Assembly (NCBI GenBank): GCA_018105865.1
Contig: CM030849.1
Span: 8,930,087-8,994,086, forward strand
From: Metaphire vulgaris
Taxonomy: Eukaryota; Annelida; Clitellata; Crassiclitellata; Megascolecidae
DNA: 64,000 bases
Direction of reading: 5' to 3'
In this document: piece after piece, positions 56,880-64,000 of the stretch
Layout of the letters: the number at the start of each line of letters is the position of its first letter
How positions within the stretch are numbered: position 1 is the stretch's first letter
The notes under the pieces: model-generated
The model's database searches: none
What the model was told of the DNA's origin: nothing
The model's input: only the letters and a program-made list of their open reading frames with translations
Translations under genes and position numbers: made by a program

Positions 56880-57285
56880 AAGGGGCTATCCATAAATGAC
56901 ATCACACGATTTTGGCAGTTTTTTGACTCCCTCCACCTCATCACACGTCACAAAAAGTCAGACCTCCCTCAAATATGACTCACAATGCATTAACCCCCAT
57001 CACCTTGTCATCTTTCCAATGTCAAAATTAATGTTTCATTTGAAAATATACATTATAATTATTATAGTTGAAACAATATTCGGAAACTTTTTCAAATTCA
57101 TATTTAGAAATTAAGTATAATAATTATAAGTGTAAAATACGTTCAATTTTGTGATAACATAACATTGCAGTATTAATAACAATATTTAGTATTATGTGAC
57201 GTAACATTTCTGGAAACCCCCTCCACCATCGTCACAAATGTTTGAAACCCCCCCAAGTGCGTGACGTCATTTATGGACGGCCCTG
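56880..57285. mobile_element. DNA element with AGGGGCTATCCATAAATGA ends
   Basis: Left end AGGGGCTATCCATAAATGA and right end TCATTTATGGACGGCCCT are imperfect inverted repeats, and CACGATTTTGGCAG/CCCAAGTGCGTGACG extend the likeness. The pattern resembles the 1.43-kb element at 47,218. The target duplication is not clear. No coding capacity. Confidence 0.7.
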
Positions 57286-57289
57286 ATAT

Positions 57290-59680
57290 CTTAAAAGTTT
57301 TTCTTTCTGAATAAGCAAGCATTAAATTTTTATTTTGTGTGACAACACAATGTGCATCACTTCCTTCCAATGATGCCTCTTAAATGTTGGGCCATGGAGA
57401 AAATTAATTAGCTTTTGTTGCTCAGCTCAAATTTTTCAAACTTTCAGAAAAATAGATCTGCATATGAAGTCTGTTAATGGAGCTATTTATTCTCTGCAAA
57501 CAATTAGTGAAAGAATGCTCAACACTTGTAGGAATAAAGTCATCCTCTACGAAGCCACATCATTATCACTGTCACCATTACAAAACAACAAACACAGCTG
57601 ATTGCTTTAGCCTCGCCTGCCAGGATTTCTCTTCACGAGTATTCCTAGAGGCTAAGTCTTAGTGGGGGACTATGTACCAGCACTCAATGCTGGAAAACAT
57701 TAATAAATGACTAATCACCTCCAGAACTACTTTGCAGTCTATGCTTCAATTAGTTTGGTTTGTATAAAAGGATAATGGCAGCAAGCATGCAGAATAAAAA
57801 TGCCTACAATTTAATTTATTACTAAAATTTGGATATTTAAAAAAAATTCTGAATAATATCCATGCTGCTAAACCATAACCAGTGGTGCAGCCAGGGTTCC
57901 AGAACAAGGGGCACCACTACGCACACAGGAAAACCCAGGTTGAGTAGGAATTTTGGAGGAGCATCATGAGAATTTTCCGTGGGTTTGGGGTGGAGCCCCA
58001 GGGTTTGGAGTGGAACTCACCCACAGAAACTTAGATTCAAATCTTGAGCTTTGGAGCAATTCTTCATGCTATACAAAAGCTTAATGGCAGTCTCCTTACC
58101 CCTTAGAAATTTTTTAAAAACAGTTCTGCATGAATCTTATAACTAGTCTATAATAGGAGAACCATCAAGACAGACATGCACATTGCACATCCCATGTGGT
58201 TTGGGAAGTTTTGCAAACTTTCCCAGATGCATAATTTAAAAACTTTAATTATGATTTATTACTGAGCAGCCAAAAGTTGTAATACAATAAGCATATTGAT
58301 TGTGTTGACAATCACCCCCCTCCACCCTGAAATTTTTCTTATGCCCAAATAGAGGGTCTGGTCCCAGTGCTCACCTTATGGCTATGCTGATGACAATAAC
58401 ACAAAGAACTAACTCTGATAAATAGATCTAAATAAGATGATTACAGTATTGTATCACATACAGTATAATATACACTGTATTCCTGAAAAGATCAGTGCAA
58501 AGTCTAGGCATGTATTATACAAAGGAATAAAGTTAATGGTCATATAGAACATATACAATAGAAGCTTAAAATTATTTTAAGAAAGCCGTGATTTTACTTT
58601 TAAAATATCATTAATTAAACTACTCTTCATGAATCCAGGCATTCCCATATCCAGTTTAGCTAGAAACCAGACTGATTAAAAATTAGAATGCTATTAAGCT
58701 GTAGACCTTAAATAAATACAGCACTTTTAAATATAGGTAACTTTAAAAGTATAAAATTTGAAAAGATACAAATGGCAGAAAATGTCTGTCTCACTGCTCT
58801 CAAGATGTGTGACATGAAGCAGCAAAGTCAGTTGCTGGATCTTTTATGTGGAGCAAAATTGCAAAAGGGCACCAAAAAAGGCTATCAGGCATTCTATTCA
58901 AAGGTGAAATTTTTGGAGCAAGAGTTTTATATACCAGTAATGATAGCTCTCAAAAATAAGGGTGCGTATTCTATGCGGGTGCACATTATACCCAAGATAA
59001 AATACGGTACCAACAAATGAACCAATGTAGATAGAGCAATATTACTCATCAGTATGATTACAACTGATTACGCTCTTATTACTATGCACCACTATCATTG
59101 ATATTGAAATTAACAGCAAAACACTTCATGCCTTCAAATTTCAATTATCTTCGAGGTTCTAGACGGTGAGAAAGTCGCGTAAGGATGCGTTGGTTGTCAA
59201 TTACATTTAGATTTCTGTAGGATCAAAGAACAGACAGATAAATTTCAAACTAAAATTATTGTATTTTTATACAACATAACCAATCAAAATATATAAATAG
59301 AATATAAAAATTCTGAAATCTAAATAAATAGTCCATTATGAAAATCGTCTTGACAAAACAGCCTCTGAACATAACAGTCTTCATAGAAAGAGCTCTAACA
59401 AGAAAGTTTTAAAAAATTAGTTAAAGATAGGAAAAGCACCTTAAAGTCTACTGGTATATTTAGTGCCGAATGATTGGATGAGGGGTGGCATTTATTATTT
59501 TACCAAAATTCTGGGTAGAAATATTCAATGAATTCCTAAATCAAAACTGCTACTGAAACCAAATGCCTATTGTGGTGCAGGAATGCTTTTTGGATGATGA
59601 AGGGTAATGCATTATGGAGCAGGGTCCTTCAGTTCACCTTGATAACAATGGAGTTATTAGACACAAATCATGCACCTGCA
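57290..59680. other. No supported gene
   Basis: AT-rich, CpG-poor. About 57,880-58,380 has an eroded CAGTGGTGCAGCCAGGG-type MITE end. A short frame at 58,772-59,020 ends in GGTGCGTATTCTATGCGGGT GCACATTATACCC-type repeat sequence and is not convincing. Confidence 0.45.
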
Positions 59681-59688
59681 TCAACATC

Positions 59689-60418
59689 CAGTGTTGTGAC
59701 TATTGAAATAGTCAATACTATTTAAATACTATTTAAATAGTTCTGAACTATTTCATCATCATCATGTGTCATCTTCATATCTGAAGGTTGACGATCATGA
59801 GTTGTTTCCACTTCGTTCTGTCTTCAGCAATCCTTTTTAGTCTTCCGTAGTTCTGTTCCTGTATGTGCTCCTTAACGTCGTCCAGCCAGTCTCTTCTAGG
59901 TCTTCCTCTGGCTCTGTTTCCCTCATATCTGCCCTCTAATAGGACTTTTGCTTGTTCTGTGCTTGAACTATTTAAGCGACTATTTTAAATAGTTAGCGAA
60001 CTTACCTATTTAAATAGTATTTATAAATAGTTTAGCACTATTTATAAATACTTGATTTTAAATAGTTGTATTATGTTATCATCTCAAAGCGTAGAAATCG
60101 CTTAAGTGACAAAACATTTGAGAAACTGCTGCTCCTCAAGATTAATCAAGACTTTTGGTGAATAACCTAACAGGTGACTGTATTACTGATCAATGTGATT
60201 GTGCAGATAACTAGTGACAGTGCTTTTAGATTATAACATTTGCCAGTGAAAAATGATAATACAGTTTTCATTTTGACATTGAAAAATTAAATAGTATTTA
60301 AATACTATTTAAATAGTTGCAAACTATTGGCTATTGGAAAACTATTTTAAATTATGGTTAAGCTCAACTATTTGCAATAGTATTTAAATAGTCTAGTCAA
60401 CTATTGTTCCAAACACTG
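59689..60418. mobile_element. hAT MITE with ACTATTTAAATAGT arrays, copy 2 (reverse orientation), with insert
   Basis: Starts CAGTGTTGTGACTATTG and ends CTATTGTTCCAAACACTG, with identical 8-bp duplications TCAACATC (59,681-59,688; 60,419-60,426). Without its 211-bp insert it is about 510 bp, close to the 521-bp copy at 14,860-15,380, of which it is the reverse complement. Confidence 0.93.
59754..59964 (-). mobile_element. LINE 3' scrap inserted in the hAT MITE
   Basis: A 211-bp insert bounded by the 9-bp duplication GAACTATTT (59,745-59,753; 59,965-59,973). On the minus strand it codes a LINE C-terminus (about RGRPRRDWLDDVKEHIQE, then RIAEDRTKWKQLMIVN) and ends in an ATGATGATG tail, as for target-primed reverse transcription. 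Confidence 0.88.
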
Positions 60419-60426
60419 TCAACATC

Positions 60427-61275
60427 TAAAGAAAACTAAATGTCACTGATGCATAAAATCTGTGATTTATCTCAACAACAAAAGACAACAATTTTTTATT
60501 AAATATTTTCTGTGTTATGTTTATTTTTTATGCCAAATTTTATAAGTAAAATGCTACGGTGCTGTAGCTCAATAGTTACATCTGTTAATTTCACTTCACC
60601 ATTTGCAAACTGACAACTTTCTTTGTTTCTTACAAAAACACAGTGACACTTGAAGTAAGCAATTATTATTTGCAGATAGACACAAATAAGCAGGAACTTT
60701 AGTGTACCTGATGTAGCTTCGGATATCTTGTGCCGTTTTCATTAAGGGTGGTGGCTCGAAATCTGATAATTAAGCAATAAATCAACATTGTATGCAAAGA
60801 AAGACTACAACCTTCAATAGCAAATGCTGTTCACAATGGGCAACTGACATCGATAAACTATATTTATAATATATAGCGGTCTTGGACAGTTTCCAAGACC
60901 AATTATTCATCAAGACTGAGACCAAGACCAAGACTGCCATTACCAAGACCAAGTCCTTAGCTGTCGAGACTAAGACAAGACCAAGACCACAAAGAATCAA
61001 TCTTGAGTGTCCTCGAGACCAAGACCACGCTCTCGAGAACTACCAAATAGACAGACTAAAAATATCGAGGGATATTTTTAGTCTGTCAAGTTTCTTATGC
61101 CTTCCACATCTGGCATCACAGATCCTTCCATGGTGTCTTTGTTATTTCTCATTTTATGGCCAAAGTATCACAGTTGAGGAGTTTTAAAGTGGTTTAGTAA
61201 TTTGCAACTGGTATTAAGCATCCTGTAGATTTTATGTCATGACTTATCCAGTCTAAGGAATTCACAGCAGTTCCT
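60427..61275. other. No gene; GACCAAGACC array and hairpin
   Basis: About 60,884-61,035 is an array of GACCAAGACC/GACTAAGACC words with GTCTCGAGACC-like ends, reminiscent of the other short-unit element ends in the window. A perfect hairpin follows at 61,050-61,087. Confidence 0.55.
61050..61087. repeat. Perfect hairpin, 17-bp arms and 4-nt loop
   Basis: GACAGACTAAAAATATC (61,050-61,066), loop GAGG, then its exact reverse complement (61,071-61,087). Confidence 0.95.
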
Positions 61276-61278
61276 GAT

Positions 61279-61890
61279 ACATCATCATCATCATCATTAA
61301 CCGTGGGCTCATCGCCCGTTGGTGTATAATGCCATCTCCACAGTTTTCTGCCATTCTTTCCTGTCCGTTGCTCTGTGGCTAAGATCCTGTAAACTGCTTC
61401 CACACCATTCTTCAATATCATCACACCATTCCTTGTGTGGTCTCCCTCTCTTATTGGCACCCTCCATTATTCCAAACATTAGAGCTTTGATCTTTCTGTC
61501 CTCTTTCATTCTGCATATGTGTCCGAAAAGTTGGAGTTTCCTTTGTTTTACTCTTTCCAGCATGGTTTGTTTGGGCTGAATTCTCCTGTATAGTTCTTCA
61601 TTTGTGATTTTTTCGACCCATCCGATTCGTAGTATTTTTCTATAACATTTTCTTTCAAAGGCTAGTATTTTTCTTTCCAGGTCTTTGGTGATGGTCCATG
61701 TTTCGCATCCATATAAAAAGCTGCTGAAGATACAGGTTTCGAGTATTTTCTTTTTTGTTTCAGTGCTTATTGATTTGCTTTTCCAGATCTTATCCATTGC
61801 CATCAGTTGATCTAGAGCTCTTGCTGCTCCTGATACACTTATTTCCATATGCTTCAATACATCTTTTCTTCTTTCTTTACAGTCCAAATC
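61279..61890 (-). mobile_element. LINE RT C-terminal fragment, clean frame, with (ATG)n tail
   Basis: An unbroken minus-strand frame of about 192 codons: KILETCIFSSFLYGCETWTI, RKILAFERKCYRKILRIGWV, KITNEELYRRIQPKQTMLER, LFGHICRMKEDRKIKALMF and GRPHKEWCDDIEEWCGSSLQ. This is the RT thumb and C-terminal region of a LINE. It ends in a CAT/ATG triplet tail at 61,279-61,297. The clean frame suggests a fairly recent insertion. Confidence 0.88.
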
Positions 61891-61914
61891 TCACAACCAT
61901 AGTTTGTGAAGGTG

Positions 61915-62420
61915 ATACGAGGGTGACCGGAAGATTCGGTACCGGAAGATTCGGGACGGAAGATTCGGGACGGAAAATTCGGTACCGGTCATGGAAGATT
62001 CGGTACCGGAACATTGGGAACGGTATCTTCAGGATGGCAAATTCGGTTACATGTGTTAGACACTGGCTCTACCTCTCCCACCCCACCTCCCCTCCCCAAT
62101 TCCAGGGTCCCTCTGGCCTTGGGTGGTGTCTATGCTTATGTATATGCCCATATATATTTAGGTAGAATATTTAAGTAGAATTTGGGTAGGTATAGGCCTA
62201 CTATTGATAATTATATTCATTTTACTGATTTATACAGTTTTAAGATTAGGGTTAGGGTTAGAATTAGGGTTATGGCTACTGATGTGTATGCTGAACATGT
62301 ACCGATTTATCCGGTACCGAATCATCTGGTACCGAATTATCCGGTACCGAATCTTCCACAAGTAAAATTTTGGTGCCGAATGTTCCGGTACCGAATGTTC
62401 CGGTACCGAATGTTCCGGGA
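61915..62420. repeat. Foldback repeat of GGTACCGAATCTTCC units with telomere-like core
   Basis: The left arm (61,925-62,045) repeats GGAAGATTCGGTACCG / GGAAGATTCGGGACG. The right arm (62,300-62,420) repeats CCGGTACCGAATCTTCC / CCGGTACCGAATGTTCC. Between them lies GATTAGGGTTAGGGTTAGAA (about 62,243-62,263). Same plan as the two GACAAAATGTC foldbacks but a different unit. Confidence 0.75.
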
Positions 62421-62499
62421 ACCGATACGAGAGCTTTTATCAGACACAGCTTGGTCACAATACTGATTGATTTGTTTTTCCAGGTTTTTATCAGCTTGA

Positions 62500-62750
62500 T
62501 CATGATTGCTGTGTCCATAGTTAATCTGAACACTGCAATGGAGAGAACAATGGAAGGAACAATGGAGGGAACGTGCCCTCTGGGAAGGTCCAAAAGACAA
62601 TGCTTTAATGACATCAGGGAGTGGACAGGATTAAATCCTGGAGAGGCGATTCATGCGGCAGCAAAAGACCGTGAAAACTGGAAAAGGATTGTGGTCTTGA
62701 CTGTTCCTGAGAGGACATTTGAGCTGATGATGATGATAGTCAATCTGGTT
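62500..62750 (+). mobile_element. LINE C-terminal scrap
   Basis: The + frame reads CPLGRSKRQCFNDIREWTGL then NPGEAIHAAAKDRENWKRIV and a short C-terminus, the end of a LINE polyprotein. Followed by GATGATGATGATAG. Confidence 0.7.
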
Positions 62751-63195
62751 TTCACACCATCTGCACAGACCTGTCTGACTTCTTTCTTAATGTGAAACTG
62801 GTAGGATAAGAGATTGGCTGTTTTTACTTCTGACTCTATGGTGGCTGTACATGTTACACAATAAGTGAATCAGTTGAGGTTGGAAGCCCATATCCAAATT
62901 TCTGGATTACGTTTGACCATGCTAAGACTTTTGCAGGATCTATGAAACATGGAGTGGTTGGCGAATTCTCTTGCCCTTTCAAAATAATTATTAAGATTTA
63001 TGATTTGGTCTCGTCATATTTCCCTATGTGCTCGAAAGATGGCCTGTTTGTGGACAATTTCTGTTTCCATTCTTATTCTGCACCCTTTAGAGGATCACTC
63101 ATAGGAGAATTTTGCCTGTGTGCGACACTAGTGCAATGGTCTTGTAAGTTGAGGTGTACAGCATGGACAATACCAATTGCAAACTACTGAACCAT
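62751..63195. other. No gene seen
   Basis: An 82-codon frame at 62,942-63,190 shows no domain. The region probably belongs to flanking LINE remnants. Confidence 0.4.
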
Positions 63196-63440
63196 ATTAA
63201 AACTTAAAAACTGGGATACTTTGGCCATGTAACGAAAAACAGCAATGACAACATAGAAGGATCTGTGATGGCAGGACTAGTAGAAGGCCCATGAAAGCAT
63301 GGCAGACCAAAAATATCTTGTTTAGATAACATCACTGTGTGAAGTGGCCTTTCTGGATCCGACCTTCTATATTCAGTTTGGAACAGAAAACAATGGAAGC
63401 CACTTAGTTACCTGTTTGCACAGTTGACCACCATATAGGA
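63195..63440 (+). mobile_element. Degenerate LINE C-terminal scrap
   Basis: In shifting + frames: YFGHVTKNSNDNIEGSVMAG, HGRPKISCLDNI, then GLSGSDLLYSVWNRKQWKPL, a LINE C-terminus with stops. Confidence 0.7.
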
Positions 63441-63799
63441 ACTATAGCATGTGACACTACATGACATGAATGACCTTGAACACTTTGAAATGATCACTTT
63501 CATGAGGTCTCTTACTTGCATTAAAATTCAAAGTCATGGCATTGAATCACACTACTAAAATAGCTCTTTAACTTTATGACATTGTCATTGAAATAGTCTT
63601 TTGGTTGCATTGCTAACAAACCTGATTATCACCCCCAAAGATTTGCACTCTATTTGTGAAAGTTCTGATCAAATGTCTTACAAGAAAAGAAGATAGGCTT
63701 AAAAAATTTATTTGCTCTTTTAGAAGATACTCTTTTGAATGATATTCGAACTTTAAATTGTGAGCAATTACTTTTGTTATGCTAAATTTATGTTGTTGA
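63441..63799. other. No gene seen
   Basis: AT-rich unclassified sequence. Confidence 0.5.
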
Positions 63800-64000
63800 A
63801 ATACTATTATTATTATTATTATTATTATTATTATCAGCTAATTTATTAATGCTATAACATGACTAAGGCCATAGGCAAGAGCGATTCACAATCAGTCACA
63901 GTAAGAATTGTGAAACAGGTGCATTTTTAGTTTTGAAGCGAAGGATTCAATAGAAGTCGCCGCTGCTATCTCGTCCAGAAGGGCGTTCCACAGTAGCGGG
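63800..64000 (-). mobile_element. LINE (CR1/L2-like) 3' end, cut by the window edge
   Basis: The minus strand reads PLLWNALLDEIAAATSIESF then ASKLKMHLFHNSYCD and a stop, the same C-terminus type as at 9.85-10.3 and 12.2-13.2 kb. The 3' end is followed by a (TAA)n tail in that orientation (63,804-63,835). The element continues beyond 64,000. Confidence 0.85.

Noticed and set aside
58772..59020. 82-codon + frame
   Set aside because: Second half is repeat-like sequence (GGTGCGTATTCTATGCGGGT) typical of transposon ends; no supporting context.
61915..62420. Chromosome end because of TTAGGG-like repeats
   Set aside because: Only two or three imperfect units, internal, bounded by inverted arrays; the same at 1.36 and 51.6 kb. 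Not a telomere.

Overview
This window is nuclear DNA from a multicellular animal. The evidence is spliced exons with GT/AG borders, 3'-terminal fragments of many non-LTR retrotransposons, tRNA-derived SINEs, dense hAT-type DNA transposon remnants and very long microsatellites. No bacterial operon, CRISPR array, phage or genuine tRNA/rRNA gene is visible. Repeat content and protein similarities suggest a marine or other invertebrate; the phylum cannot be fixed from sequence alone.

Genes. The one well-supported gene lies on the + strand at about 34.3-44.05 kb. Eight exons encode four consecutive CUB domains. Each domain is split by a phase-2 intron and separated from its neighbour by a phase-1 intron, and all exon phases agree. 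The closest family I recognise is the SOL-1 (suppressor of lurcher)-like group of extracellular CUB proteins. Its signal-peptide exon and the part after CUB4 are not securely found. A single-exon multi-pass membrane protein frame (180 codons, 27,036-27,578 +) is a plausible second gene. A 154-codon frame opening exactly at a splice acceptor (53,807-54,268 +) looks like a terminal exon followed by a long, repeat-poor, CpG-poor 3' flank. A minus-strand frame at 19.4-19.8 kb is weaker.

Layout. 0-5.4 kb: AT/GT microsatellites, a foldback repeat with a telomere-like core, a retroelement 3' end, a degenerate minus-strand gene copy of a widespread unknown repeat family (2.4-3.8 kb), a possible Helitron-like unit and a 575-bp GATT array. 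6-18 kb: hAT MITEs with 8-bp target duplications alternating with LINE fragments, one of which carries a 73-bp TTAA element. 18-30 kb: CpG-rich low-complexity stretches, an intact 479-codon RT-like frame (minus), more MITEs, the membrane-protein frame and AAT arrays. 30.3-30.8 kb: long CCG and TGTC arrays. 34-44 kb: the CUB gene, its introns filled with TEs including a nested hAT pair. 44-52.5 kb: LINE fragments broken by precise MITE insertions, and inverted-arm elements. 52.5-59.7 kb: quieter, CpG-poor DNA with the candidate terminal exon. 59.7-64 kb: a second copy of the ACTATTTAAATAGT hAT element with a LINE scrap inside it, a GGTACC foldback, and more LINE 3' ends.

The most unusual theme is a set of DNA elements whose ends are arrays of very short, often palindromic units (GTACAAGTAC, AAGTCTC, ACTATTTAAATAGT, GACAAAATGTC, GGTACCGAATCTTCC, GGGTCAC, TCGTCTAC). 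Several share a CAGAGATGTA-like end or 8-bp duplications, and three enclose a TTAGGG-like core.
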